NCBI GenBank assembly: GCA_022779305.1
Contig: JALFSW010000018.1
Location: forward strand, 1-57,894
Length of the DNA stretch: 57,894 bases
From: Prevotella sp.
GTDB taxonomy: Bacteria; Bacteroidota; Bacteroidia; Bacteroidales; Bacteroidaceae
Direction: 5' to 3'
Shown here: positions 44,159 through 52,569 of the stretch, piece by piece
Position numbering within the stretch: the first letter of the stretch is position 1
Layout: each line of letters begins with the position of its first letter
Program-made: the position numbers and the translations under genes
Notes under the pieces: generated by a model
Seen by the model: only the letters and a program-made list of their open reading frames with translations
Database searches by the model: none
What the model was told of the DNA's origin: nothing

Positions 44159-44392
44159 TTAATAGCATATTTTACATGGTCTGCGCCCCATCTCCTTAGC
44201 CTTTGATAAAGAAATCGCCCTTATGCTTCCGCTACATCTGTTGAGACCACGGCAACCTTTGCTTTTGTGATAAGTCTCGGCTTTTGGTCCCGTGCAAATG
44301 TAAACAACAGAATTGGCACTATTACCACTAACGTTGTCTGCGGATACAGTTCCCAAAATTATGTATAGTGATAGAATGATTAATGATTTCAT
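44159..44392 (-). CDS. Small exported Cys-rich protein (Ada-like metal-binding fold)
   Basis: A 77-residue protein with an N-terminal signal peptide (MKSLIILSLYIILGTVSADN). The mature part has the pattern YICTGPKAETYHKSKGCRGL...ISLSKAKEMGRRPCKIC, which resembles the short YH..xxC...A...G..PC..C zinc-binding segment found at the ends of many secreted nucleases and phage proteins. The Cys and His residues would bind a metal. It lies in the leftward lysogeny cluster, so it may be made in the lysogen. A role at the cell surface is inferred. Confidence 0.65.
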   Translation of the reverse strand: MKSLIILSLYIILGTVSADNVSGNSANSVVYICTGPKAETYHKSKGCRGLNRCSGSIRAISLSKAKEMGRRPCKICY

Positions 44393-44425
44393 AAGTTATG
44401 CGTTATCGGTTTGATGAATTTTACA

Positions 44426-44686
44426 CTACAAGTTGAGTTCATCTTTTATTTCATTTATTTGAGACTCGTTCTCTTCTACAGAAGTTTCCAAATCACTTAT
44501 CTGAGAACTGTTTTCTTCTACAGTTTGTTCTAATTCTTCTACTTTCATTTCCACTTCATCTAAATGAGAAGAAAGTGAATGCACATAAAATGCCAATATG
44601 GTAATGGCAATCAATAGAAGAATTATAAAGCCTTCTGCCAAAGCAAGACGTATTCTTAAATCATTTTCTTTCATTCCTAAAATCAT
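44426..44686 (-). CDS. Small membrane-anchored coiled-coil protein
   Basis: An 86-residue protein with one transmembrane helix (LALAEGFIILLLIAITILAFYV, in shorter parts at about 13-34) and a C-terminal coiled coil. The coiled coil contains two near-identical heptad blocks (QTVEENSSQISDLETSVEEN and ESQINEI). Proteins of this shape act as spanins, exclusion factors or scaffolds in phages, but no family is recognised. It lies in the lysogeny cluster, 33 bases from the next gene. Confidence 0.6.
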   Translation of the reverse strand: MILGMKENDLRIRLALAEGFIILLLIAITILAFYVHSLSSHLDEVEMKVEELEQTVEENSSQISDLETSVEENESQINEIKDELNL

Positions 44687-44805
44687 TTTGAGGGAAGTTA
44701 TTAATCATGCTTCGGCTTAAATTCGATTATCCTACATTGCTGACTTGTACATCGTTCTTTTTGCGAAGATTTGTCTTGTTGTCTGTCCATCTTCTTTATG
44801 AAAAA

Positions 44806-45357
44806 TTAAATTTCATCACTTGGAGAAATGAAGGTAACAGGTCCATAGCTCAAAGTTGTCCAATACTTCATCTGCCCACCATTATTCTTGCTTTTGTTTG
44901 TGTCAATTACAATGAAACCATCTTCAGGCTTGTTGGGATTATTTCCTAATACATAGTATGCAAATTTATCTTCGTTTATCCCATCCCAACGTATCTCGTA
45001 TTTCCCAGAGAACAATTTTAACAGCCTGTCACGTTTATTCTTTGCGTAACTCGCATTTGACAGGTCAAAGGAACTAACAAACGAAATGTATGATAAGTAT
45101 GTAGTTTCTCCATTTGATTGAAATTTAAATTCTACATAATCAAAATGCTCATCAGCAAAAGTAATATCTCTATACTCCAACACATTGGCTGTACTTTGAT
45201 AACTCACCTTATCACCATTGAACCGTTTATCAAGCATAGACTTACAATTTGCATAGCTATCACCAAATGTTACGCCAGCTACAGAAGGCATAGTCTGACC
45301 AACGCATAACGATGCGCAGAACAGAAATACTAAAATCAGAAACTTTCTTATATTCAT
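44806..45357 (-). CDS. Exported protein coupled to the prophage repressor
   Basis: A 183-residue protein with a Sec signal peptide (MNIRKFLILVFLFCASLCVG). The mature part begins MPSVAGVTFGDSYANCKSML, a pattern seen in small Bacteroidota periplasmic proteins. It then has alternating aromatic beta-strands. No family can be named. Its ATG overlaps the repressor stop by four bases, so it should be translated in the lysogen together with the repressor. A conversion or exclusion role is inferred from that alone. The 119 bases after it (44687-44805) hold no feature. Confidence 0.65.
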   Translation of the reverse strand: MNIRKFLILVFLFCASLCVGQTMPSVAGVTFGDSYANCKSMLDKRFNGDKVSYQSTANVLEYRDITFADEHFDYVEFKFQSNGETTYLSYISFVSSFDLSNASYAKNKRDRLLKLFSGKYEIRWDGINEDKFAYYVLGNNPNKPEDGFIVIDTNKSKNNGGQMKYWTTLSYGPVTFISPSDEI

Positions 45358-45740
45358 TTTTCAATCATTTTTTCATAAACTTTAATCAGTCTTTCTTTTT
45401 CAGCCAATAATGCTTCCAAAGATTTCACTCGCTCTTTTAGTACAGCCGTATTTTCTGCAACTGTTATACTACTGTTGATTGCTGCAACAGATTGCTTTCC
45501 ATTAGCCGTTGCAGTATTTCCTTCCTTGTTATCTTTTCCTGTTAGCAGCCAATAGGCATCAACATTCAAGTTTTCAACAATCTTAACTACCATATCAACA
45601 GATGGCTTAGACCGTCTCTTGTTTCCAAGATAGTTAGAAAGCCCCGTTGGTTGTAAACCAATTGACTTAGCGAAAGCAGCTTTATTACCATCAAACCTAC
45701 TATTCACCAGCATTTCCATTCTATCGTTTATTGTTTCCAT
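45354..45740 (-). CDS. Prophage repressor, XRE-type HTH with coiled-coil tail
   Basis: A 128-residue DNA-binding protein. The helix-turn-helix is at about residues 18-45 (NKAAFAKSIGLQPTGLSNYLG), with a following helix VDMVVKIVENLNVDAYWLLTG typical of XRE repressors. A linker leads to a C-terminal leucine-rich coiled coil (VLKERVKSLEALLAEKERLI), which would dimerise it. There is no peptidase domain, so induction would not be by RecA-type self-cleavage. It is transcribed away from the early operon across a shared control region. Confidence 0.85.
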   Translation of the reverse strand: METINDRMEMLVNSRFDGNKAAFAKSIGLQPTGLSNYLGNKRRSKPSVDMVVKIVENLNVDAYWLLTGKDNKEGNTATANGKQSVAAINSSITVAENTAVLKERVKSLEALLAEKERLIKVYEKMIEK

Positions 45741-45778
45741 TGGTTAAAATATCTTAATATACTATATATTTATCGTCA

Positions 45779-45815
45779 TTTGGTTTGATGTATAAAACCA
45801 TTTGTCTACCTTTGC
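45779..45815 (+). promoter_or_regulatory. Prophage early promoter with overlapping operator
   Basis: The inverted repeat TGGTTT-gatgtata-AAACCA is at 45781-45800. It covers the -33 TTTG (45784-45787) and part of the spacer of a promoter whose -7 box TACCTTTGC is at 45807-45815, with the ideal 19-base spacing. Repressor bound here would block the early operon. Confidence 0.7.
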
Positions 45816-45854
45816 ACCATAAAGTTAAACAAATAAGTTTAAAATACAAAGATT

Positions 45855-46043
45855 ATGGCAAGAAAAAACAACATTTCAGCCGAGATAGCGGCAATGGAAG
45901 TGGGTCAAACGTTAAGCTTCCCTGCGGAACGTTGCAACACTATACAGAGTGTTGCGAGTATGAGCGGATTCAAGTATAATCGTCGATACTCAACGAGTAT
46001 ACACCGCGAAGAAAGAATAATCACTGTAACGAGAGAGGAATGA
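45855..46043 (+). CDS. First gene of the phage early operon, small basic protein
   Basis: A 62-residue protein (MARKNNISAEIAAMEVGQTL, then QSVASMSGFKYNRRYSTSIH). No family is named. The FKYNRRYST...RIITVTREE end resembles small phage DNA-binding or Arc-like proteins. It begins about 35 bases after the early promoter and overlaps the next start by ATGA. Confidence 0.65.
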   Translation: MARKNNISAEIAAMEVGQTLSFPAERCNTIQSVASMSGFKYNRRYSTSIHREERIITVTREE

Positions 46044-46168
46044 TCATCAAGCCTAACCCCTGCAGCTCCTGCCCAAATTCCCACAATGGTATCAACGGCC
46101 GCTACTGCGACATGTTCAATAAGTATGTTGAATATTATAAATCTCCAATCTGTATAAACAAAAAGTAA
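46040..46168 (+). CDS. 42-residue four-cysteine protein
   Basis: A small frame, MIIKPNPCSSCPNSHNGING and so on, with Cys8, Cys11, Cys23 and Cys38, so it may hold one zinc ion. It is supported by a four-base ATGA overlap with the preceding gene and by the next gene starting two bases after its stop. Function is unknown. Confidence 0.55.
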   Translation: MIIKPNPCSSCPNSHNGINGRYCDMFNKYVEYYKSPICINKK

Positions 46169-46170
46169 TT

Positions 46171-46395
46171 ATGAATAAGTATCTTAAAGCATATCTTAAT
46201 TGGCGCATCAATACACTTTGCATGCTGGCTATGGCTGCAACAGTTCTCATTGTTTCTGAAAGCAAAGCTTTTATACCGTTCATATCAACAAAGATAGCAG
46301 GTTTCGCCTTGGCGTATCTCACCTTTAGACTGGGCAAGTATTGGTACAACAAGGGTAAGATAGACGAACTGAAGGAACTTATCAATGAAGAATGA
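46171..46395 (+). CDS. Small phage membrane protein
   Basis: A 74-residue protein with two hydrophobic helices (TLCMLAMAATVLIVSE and FISTKIAGFALAYLTFRLG) and a charged C-terminus (KGKIDELKELINEE). It has no recognised family. Its ATGA overlap with the next gene places it in the early operon. Confidence 0.65.
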   Translation: MNKYLKAYLNWRINTLCMLAMAATVLIVSESKAFIPFISTKIAGFALAYLTFRLGKYWYNKGKIDELKELINEE

Positions 46396-46616
46396 AAAGG
46401 CAAGATGCAAGAATGATAGCGGAAGAGCTTTTTGCTATCATGGAAAAAGAGCAGGTTTTCGATGACAAATACATCGGAGCAAGCGAAGCCGCTGAAATGT
46501 TGGGAATCCCATTATCCACACTCTACAACCAAATTGCGGATATACCACATGCAAAAGTAGGTAAGTATCTGCGGTTTTCAAAAAGAGAACTAAGAAAATA
46601 TATCAATAAAAAATGA
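46392..46616 (+). CDS. Excisionase-like helix-turn-helix protein
   Basis: A 74-residue protein. The HTH_17/MerR-like domain is at about residues 25-70: YIGASEAAEMLGIPLSTLYN, then the wing IPHAKVGKYLRFSKRELRKYI. This is the usual form of phage excisionases and of small regulators near replication genes in Bacteroidota. With no integrase in view, its job as an excisionase is only one option. Confidence 0.75.
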   Translation: MKRQDARMIAEELFAIMEKEQVFDDKYIGASEAAEMLGIPLSTLYNQIADIPHAKVGKYLRFSKRELRKYINKK

Positions 46617-46622
46617 ATAATT

Positions 46623-47615
46623 ATGAGTAACATCCATCTTACAGTAGAAGAGATTAACGCATTAAAATCTACGGAAATAGTAACCAATGACAAAGTGCGT
46701 GAGAAATTCGTACAAATCTATGATACCATGTGGGCATCATCTACAGGTATCAGCGGTGATGCAGCTTACGAGCGAGAGAGTAGATACTTCAACGCACTTT
46801 TGTGCGAAAAGGAAGACCTGCGCACAAAATGCTCTAAGTTCTCAATTTTTACATCATTCCTTGATGTGGCTATATCGGGATTGACCGTTGAGCCGGGAAT
46901 ACGGGCACAAGCCTATTTGCTTTCGCGCTCTGTCAATATCGGTAAAGGACAGGATGGGAAAAACATGTATGTAACGCAGTGCGTTCTTACGGTTTCTGGC
47001 TATGGTGAGTTGGTACTCCGTGCCCGTTGCGGTCAGATACGCCATGCAGACAATCCTGTCATCGTGTACGCGGAGGATGGTTTCGAGTTCGGGGAACAGA
47101 ATGGTAACAAGTTCGTGAACTACACCTGCCGACTACCTCATACCTCCAACGAGATTGTAGCAGCTTTCATGAAGATTACACGAAGCGACGGCTCTTCCGA
47201 TTATGCCGTTTTGCTGCCTGAAGATTGGAAACGACTTCAAGGGTACAGCGAAAAGCAAAACCGCAAATGGGATAACAATGCCCATGCGTATGTGAATGGC
47301 AAGCCAAATGATTTGTATGTCGCTGATGGTGGTCAAATCGATAAAGGTTTCTTGATTGCCAAACTTATCAAGCACGCCTTCAGGACTTACCCCAAGGCTC
47401 GTGTCGGCCGTGGTACACAACTAGAGTCTCAACAGAATGATGAGGAGATTAATGACGATATCTATGGAATTGGTAATGGTGAGGTTGTGGACACTACAAC
47501 TGGTGAGGTTATTCAAACAAAGGAAAACTTTGGTCCCGCTGCAGACACTTCCGCTGGTGTTGTCGTAAACCCAGCCGAAACAAGCAATACAGAGAGTAAT
47601 GATGATGTTTTCTAA
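46623..47615 (+). CDS. recT: RecT-family single-strand annealing protein
   Basis: A 330-residue recombinase that anneals complementary single strands during phage recombination. FSIFTSFLDVAISGLTVEPG, YVTQCVLTVSGYGELVLRAR, EFGEQNGNKFVNY and KGFLIAKLIKHAFRTYPKAR follow the RecT core. The last 60 residues are acidic and low in complexity, the normal RecT tail that can contact host SSB or the exonuclease. A PD-(D/E)XK nuclease lies three genes on and would be its partner. Confidence 0.88.
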   Translation: MSNIHLTVEEINALKSTEIVTNDKVREKFVQIYDTMWASSTGISGDAAYERESRYFNALLCEKEDLRTKCSKFSIFTSFLDVAISGLTVEPGIRAQAYLLSRSVNIGKGQDGKNMYVTQCVLTVSGYGELVLRARCGQIRHADNPVIVYAEDGFEFGEQNGNKFVNYTCRLPHTSNEIVAAFMKITRSDGSSDYAVLLPEDWKRLQGYSEKQNRKWDNNAHAYVNGKPNDLYVADGGQIDKGFLIAKLIKHAFRTYPKARVGRGTQLESQQNDEEINDDIYGIGNGEVVDTTTGEVIQTKENFGPAADTSAGVVVNPAETSNTESNDDVF

Positions 47616-47633
47616 ACCATAAAAGATAAGACT

Positions 47634-48836
47634 ATGAGTACAGAATTAAGTATTGTTCGCCCAGAGAATGTGCAGATGATAGCACAAAATGCGCCAAAGA
47701 TTTATGATGAAAACCAACAGCGTTCAGTGCGTTGCACTAATGCTGGTGCTCAACTGCTATCCGAAATAAAGGAGAAAGGTATGAGTGATGAACTCGACCA
47801 GCGCTGTGCAGCGTACATTGAGAAATCACGGAAAACGGTTAAACTGATGAATGAGCAGCGTTCGCCAATCACGAAGATGTTTGATCAGATACGCACGGAA
47901 TTCACAGGCATGGAGAACTCTATCGACCCGACCAAGGCTGGTAATGTGCCTTATCAAATACAGGCTTTGCGCAATCAATTTGCAGCAAAGAAGCGTGAAG
48001 AAGAGGAAAAGCGCAGACAACAGGAGGCTCTGAAGCAGCAAAAGAAATTGGCACTAACGAAGTATGATGCGGATGTGGAGGATGATTTCAGACAGCAGTT
48101 CAGTAGGTACATCACCCAGCACATCAATGAGCTTACAACGCTCAACGCTTCACTCACACTCGAAAACTTCGATACACAGTCCGTGAAGATTGTGGACTAT
48201 CCCACTGCTATGCCGGCAGATTTATTCAATCACCTAACATTGTCTGTCCTTATCCCACAAATGCTATCAACAGAAGAGGCAACGCAAATCCGTGCGAGTG
48301 TCCAGTCTCGTCTGCTTGCACAGTTCAACGAACAATACACTACAGAGATTGGTGACTATAAAGATACTATCGTAGATGCACTAAATTCTAAGCATGCTGA
48401 ACTCGAGCGCATGGCAAAAGCCAATGCAGAGGAACAAGAACGCATGAAGCAAGAACTTGCGGCTAAGGAGGCAGCCGATGCTGCACGACTTGAGGAAGAA
48501 CGCAAGCGTAAGGAGGAGGAAGCCAAGGCTGCAAAGGAAATGCAAGCACAGGCACAGGAGATTGGAAGTCTTTTTGATGCGGCATCAGTTTCTACACCTG
48601 CATACACTCCAAAGACATCCGTAAAGAAAAAGATAGTTCCCCTTGATGCGGAAGGTATCATCAATATTGTTTCGTTTTGGTGGAGCAAAGATGGTATGTA
48701 CATGAGCGTAGAGGACTTGACTAAGATGTTCAAGAAGCAAATCACAGCCGTTGAGAAGTACGCAAACGATAAGACTAATGCGGAGTTCATCAACTCGCCA
48801 CATGTCAGATACGAGGATGAAGTAAAAGCAAAGTAA
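47634..48836 (+). CDS. Coiled-coil phage protein between recT and its nuclease
   Basis: A 400-residue protein. The N-terminal third is helical (MNEQRSPITKMFDQIRTEFT), with a first charged coiled coil at about 118-145. The middle is globular. A second Ala/Glu/Lys-rich coiled coil is at about 255-305. A C-terminal domain has IINIVSFWWSKDGMYMSVED. No family name is certain. Such proteins recur in recT operons of Bacteroidota phages. A structural or accessory recombination role is a guess. Confidence 0.7.
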   Translation: MSTELSIVRPENVQMIAQNAPKIYDENQQRSVRCTNAGAQLLSEIKEKGMSDELDQRCAAYIEKSRKTVKLMNEQRSPITKMFDQIRTEFTGMENSIDPTKAGNVPYQIQALRNQFAAKKREEEEKRRQQEALKQQKKLALTKYDADVEDDFRQQFSRYITQHINELTTLNASLTLENFDTQSVKIVDYPTAMPADLFNHLTLSVLIPQMLSTEEATQIRASVQSRLLAQFNEQYTTEIGDYKDTIVDALNSKHAELERMAKANAEEQERMKQELAAKEAADAARLEEERKRKEEEAKAAKEMQAQAQEIGSLFDAASVSTPAYTPKTSVKKKIVPLDAEGIINIVSFWWSKDGMYMSVEDLTKMFKKQITAVEKYANDKTNAEFINSPHVRYEDEVKAK

Positions 48837-48838
48837 CT

Positions 48839-49240
48839 ATGAGTAGCGGATATTACCCAGCAGGTGCGGAGAATGACCCTCGCGCACCTTGGAACAACAG
48901 CGACACGGAACTTGTTCCTCGTGAGATTGAATACTCTTGCGTTATGAAGCGTAAGGCAATCGTAGATGTAACAGACTACATTCCCGGTGAAATAGAAAAA
49001 GAATGGGACGGAGAGAGTTATGTCGCCGTTCGTGTTGATGATGATTTTTCAGGCACTAATTGGCTAGAAGATTTCAAAGATACATGGCGTACACCGCTCG
49101 AACTCATAAATGTGCTGCGTAGGACGGCAAAAGATCTTATGAAAGGCAATATGCCCGACAAAGACACATTCTATTGGGTCAACATTATCGACGAATGCGA
49201 AAGCTGGACTATTGACTATGAAGAAGCAGAAGCAACATGA
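48839..49240 (+). CDS. Hypothetical phage protein
   Basis: A 133-residue acidic protein (MSSGYYPAGAENDPRAPWNN at the start, DECESWTIDYEEAEAT at the end). The ordered N-terminal SGYYPAGAENDPRAPWN stretch is often seen in proteins of this place in Bacteroidota phages. No domain is recognised. It begins two bases after the preceding stop and overlaps the exonuclease start by ATGA. Confidence 0.65.
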   Translation: MSSGYYPAGAENDPRAPWNNSDTELVPREIEYSCVMKRKAIVDVTDYIPGEIEKEWDGESYVAVRVDDDFSGTNWLEDFKDTWRTPLELINVLRRTAKDLMKGNMPDKDTFYWVNIIDECESWTIDYEEAEAT

Positions 49241-49899
49241 CAACTCATAATCCCGATGAATACTATAACCGCAGTGAGGTCTCCAACTCCGACCTCACTG
49301 CACTCAAAGAGCAACTCTACCCTCATCCTCAATACGGCGACCGTGAGGCTGCATTCTACTTCGGTAGTATAGTCGATGCAATCATCACGGAACCAACAAG
49401 GGTTGATTTTATCAACAGAAAGGTAGATGGTGAGCCTGTGGAGGAAGAGATATGGCTGCATGCTCGTGAAATGCAACGCTCCCTGCGTGCAGAAGCACGA
49501 CACGACCCATTCCTCGCAAAGGTGTTGGAGATGGCAGACACGCAACGCTTCATGGTAAACAAAGCGCAGGAATTTGACAACGGCGGCTTCTGTTTCACTC
49601 TTGACACTCGTTGCAAGTGGGATTGGTGGTTACAGGCAGCTCATTTCGGAGGAGACCTGAAAACTACAGCAGCTGCTACAGATGAAGAATTCAACGATGC
49701 AATAGATTTCTTCGACTGGGACCGCAGCCGTGCATGGTATATGGATATAGCTCACAGCGATAATGACTTCATCTATGCAATATCAAAGAAGAATAACCGC
49801 ATATTCAAGAAGTTTATCAAGCGTGGAGACGAAATCTATAACCGTGGGAGGGAGAAATACGAGGATCTAGCATACAAATACTGGTGTTATTCATTATGA
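49237..49899 (+). CDS. PD-(D/E)XK exonuclease (RecE/lambda-exo-like), RecT partner
   Basis: A 220-residue nuclease that would resect double-strand ends for the RecT protein. It has the family opening YYNRSEVSNSDLTAL, FGSIVDAIIT (the position of G..lHalll in RecE-like enzymes) and the catalytic strand FTLDTRCKWDWW leading to GGDLKTT, which supplies the D...DxK site. The WYMDIAHSDND strand and the final NRGREKYEDLAYKYW helix (about 20 residues) also fit. It overlaps both neighbours by four bases. Confidence 0.82.
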   Translation: MTTHNPDEYYNRSEVSNSDLTALKEQLYPHPQYGDREAAFYFGSIVDAIITEPTRVDFINRKVDGEPVEEEIWLHAREMQRSLRAEARHDPFLAKVLEMADTQRFMVNKAQEFDNGGFCFTLDTRCKWDWWLQAAHFGGDLKTTAAATDEEFNDAIDFFDWDRSRAWYMDIAHSDNDFIYAISKKNNRIFKKFIKRGDEIYNRGREKYEDLAYKYWCYSL

Positions 49900-52424
49900 A
49901 AGAACTGAAACATAATCTTAAAATAGAGCCTTATCCATATCAGCGTGAGGGCATCTTGGCCGGGCTGAAATGGAAACGCCTCCTTATCGGGGACGAGCCG
50001 GGCCTTGGAAAATGCCAAACTCTAAATTCCCTCCTTGCAACACCAAAAGGATTTGTAAGAATGAAAGATGCTTATGTCGGTATGCCCATATTCGGGCAGA
50101 ACGGCAACGTCTATAAGGTCAAGAATATCTATCCACAGGGAAAGAAGCCTGTTTACCGCATCATATTCTCTGATGGTAGCATGACGGAATGCAGCGATGA
50201 CCATTTTTGGAATGTCCGTGATGAGAACCGCAGAAGAAGAAATCAAGGCTGGACAACTAAAACTTTGGCAGAACTGATTGATATGGGGCTGTATCTCAAA
50301 AGTAGTGTCCATAGGAAAGAAAGCGGCAGACACCCTGTTCCCAAGTGGGAAATACCTATGTGCGATCCGGTACATTACAGAGCAAAATCATTCAAGATAG
50401 CACCCTATACCATGGGGGCGGCTTTGGGTGATGGCTTCCTCGATAACAATGTGGCGTTTAGCTTCCCAGACAACAAGTCATTCATCATTGATAAGATAGC
50501 AGAAGAACTTCCATCAACACTAACCATAAGAAGTAAAGTGTATGGGAACTTGACACGTTACCGCATTGTAAACAATGCACGAGATAAGTTCCATGCCCCG
50601 AATGCTTACAAAGATGAGTTTCGTAATTTGGGCGTAGATGTACTTAGTGCCGATAAATTCATACCCAGCATATATCTGTATGGGAGTGTCTGCCAACGCA
50701 AGCAACTGCTTGCCGGTCTGATGGATACTGATGGAAGTTGCTGTGGAAACCGTACTGTCTTTCACACTACAAGCAGACTTCTTGCAGAGGATATTCAGAC
50801 TTTGATACAGTCGCTCGGTGGTATAGCCACAGTACATACCTATGACAGAACTTCCGAAAATAAGTCCATAGAGCATCAAGTGTTCATAAAGACAACTTTC
50901 TGCCCATTCAGTCCTGAAAGCAACAAGGCAAAATCGTGGAAACAACGAAAGACTTTCAGAGTTACACGATACATTAAATCAGTAGAGTATATTGGATTGC
51001 AGGAATGCCAGTGCATAAAAGTAAGCGCGCCCGACAGCCTGTATCTCACCAACGAGTATATTGTTACACACAACACGCTCGAAAGTATCGGTATAGTTGA
51101 TACGGCAAATGCCTACCCATGCCTTGTTATCTGTCCATCCTCCCTGAAGATTAACTGGCAGCGTGAGTTCGAGAAATTCACCGACAAGAAAGCACTCGTA
51201 TTGGAAAATGCCGTGCAGACAACATGGCCGTATCTTCTGAAGATGAAAATGCACCATGTAGCCGTATGCAACTATGAGAGTTTACGCAAATACTTTGTCT
51301 GGGACATCAGACAGAAAGGCACATTTCGTCTGAAAGATGTTGTATTCAACCCTGCAATAAAAATCTTTCGCTCTGTCATCATCGATGAAAGCCACAGGGT
51401 TAAAGACCCATCGGCACAGCAGACCATTTTCACACGGGGCATCGCTGAAGGTAAGCCTTATCGCATTTTGCTGTCGGGTACGCCTGTTGTAAATCGACCG
51501 GCTGACCTCATCGCTCAACTGTCAATCATGGGCAGATTGCCAGAGTTCGGAGGGCGCACCCACTTTCTACAGGAGTATGGCGGTGGAGATTTAAGCAGGG
51601 AAAACAGACGGCAGGAGGAAGACGAGGTAAGAAACCTCGACAAACTTTCTGCGGAACTGTACTCTCGTTGCATGATACGCAGGGAAAAGGCAAAGGTTCT
51701 GACACAGTTGCCTGAAAAGACACGCACAGACCTTTATGTGGATATTTCCAATAGCGAGGAATACGCTTGCGCAGCCGAAGACCTTGCTACCTACCTGCGT
51801 GAATACAAGGAATGCACCGACTATGAGGTGGCTCGCAAGATGCGCATGGAGGCTCTTGTAAAATTCATGGCACTGCGTTCCATTGCAGCAAAGGGTAAGG
51901 TGAAGCAAACTATCGACTTCTGCCGCACTTTTCTCGCAAGCGGCAAGCCTCTCATTCTATTCTGCTCTCTGCACGAGATTGTAGATGAATTGAAAAAAGC
52001 ATTTCCAGATGCGGTTACAGTTACAGGTCGTGATAGCATGATGATGAAACAGGCTGCCGTTGATGCCTTCCAATCAGGACAAGCACAGCTAATAATCTGT
52101 TCTATCAAAGCTGCAGGTGTCGGTCTTACGCTTACAGCCTCATCTAACGTGGCGTTTTGCGAGTTTCCCTGGACCTATTCTGACTGTTGTCAATGTGAAG
52201 ACCGTGCGCATCGTATCGGGCAGAAAGACAATGTTACATGCTATTATCTCATTGGTCGTGGAACTATTGACCATACTCTCTATAACATCATACAGAATAA
52301 ACGGTCTGTAGCTAATCAGATAATGGCATCCACAGATGATATTCCAACGGATAAGATGTATTTCGACCAACTTACGGATATGTTTCTTAACCCCTGTTAC
52401 AATGGAGAAACCGAAAAAATATGA
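49896..52424 (+). CDS. Phage SNF2-family helicase precursor, interrupted by an intein
   Basis: An 842-residue precursor. The start is the ATG at 49896, which overlaps the nuclease stop by ATGA. The mature helicase would be 488 residues after removal of residues 40-393. Extein motifs are Walker A GDEPGLGK-T (split by the intein), LVICPSSLKINWQREFEKF (Ia), VIIDESHRVKD (II, DESH), LLSGTPVVNRPADL (III), then LILFCSLHEIVDEL (IV), ICSIKAAGVGLTLTASSNV (V) and CQCEDRAHRIGQ (VI). This is the short SMARCAL1-like SNF2 type found in phages, a double-strand DNA translocase. ATP binding would need splicing first, because the break lies inside the phosphate-binding loop. Confidence 0.92.
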   Translation: MKELKHNLKIEPYPYQREGILAGLKWKRLLIGDEPGLGKCQTLNSLLATPKGFVRMKDAYVGMPIFGQNGNVYKVKNIYPQGKKPVYRIIFSDGSMTECSDDHFWNVRDENRRRRNQGWTTKTLAELIDMGLYLKSSVHRKESGRHPVPKWEIPMCDPVHYRAKSFKIAPYTMGAALGDGFLDNNVAFSFPDNKSFIIDKIAEELPSTLTIRSKVYGNLTRYRIVNNARDKFHAPNAYKDEFRNLGVDVLSADKFIPSIYLYGSVCQRKQLLAGLMDTDGSCCGNRTVFHTTSRLLAEDIQTLIQSLGGIATVHTYDRTSENKSIEHQVFIKTTFCPFSPESNKAKSWKQRKTFRVTRYIKSVEYIGLQECQCIKVSAPDSLYLTNEYIVTHNTLESIGIVDTANAYPCLVICPSSLKINWQREFEKFTDKKALVLENAVQTTWPYLLKMKMHHVAVCNYESLRKYFVWDIRQKGTFRLKDVVFNPAIKIFRSVIIDESHRVKDPSAQQTIFTRGIAEGKPYRILLSGTPVVNRPADLIAQLSIMGRLPEFGGRTHFLQEYGGGDLSRENRRQEEDEVRNLDKLSAELYSRCMIRREKAKVLTQLPEKTRTDLYVDISNSEEYACAAEDLATYLREYKECTDYEVARKMRMEALVKFMALRSIAAKGKVKQTIDFCRTFLASGKPLILFCSLHEIVDELKKAFPDAVTVTGRDSMMMKQAAVDAFQSGQAQLIICSIKAAGVGLTLTASSNVAFCEFPWTYSDCCQCEDRAHRIGQKDNVTCYYLIGRGTIDHTLYNIIQNKRSVANQIMASTDDIPTDKMYFDQLTDMFLNPCYNGETEKI
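50013..51074 (+). other. LAGLIDADG intein (354 residues) in the Walker A motif
   Basis: The insertion begins with Cys1 (CQTLNSLLATPKGFVRMKDA, block A) and ends VTHN, with His353-Asn354 as the C-terminal splice pair and extein Thr as +1. Block B is TECSDDHFW with His64. Two LAGLIDADG-type helices are visible: MGAALGDGFLDN at 134-145 and LLAGLMDTDG at 232-241. Block F reads IGLQECQCIKVSAPDSLYLT in part. Removing it restores GDEPGLGKTLESIG, a perfect SNF2 Walker A. All expected splicing residues are present, so self-splicing and homing activity are likely. Confidence 0.93.
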
Positions 52425-52569
52425 GTTCTGCAAGACAGATATTAAAAACATCATCTTTGAACTAGAAAAAGCAGATGGAATGTATGCGAGAATAAATACA
52501 CTATCAGCCTCAAACAGGCAGTATTCAATAAATAAATTATTAACAAAACTCAAATCAAAATTGACATGA
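52402..52569 (+). CDS. 55-residue helical phage protein
   Basis: A small frame (MEKPKKYEFCKTDIKNIIFE, then LEKADGMYARINTL) starting inside the 3' end of the helicase gene, out of frame with it, and overlapping the HU-like gene by ATGA. Length and linkage support a real gene. Function is unknown. Confidence 0.5.
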   Translation: MEKPKKYEFCKTDIKNIIFELEKADGMYARINTLSASNRQYSINKLLTKLKSKLT

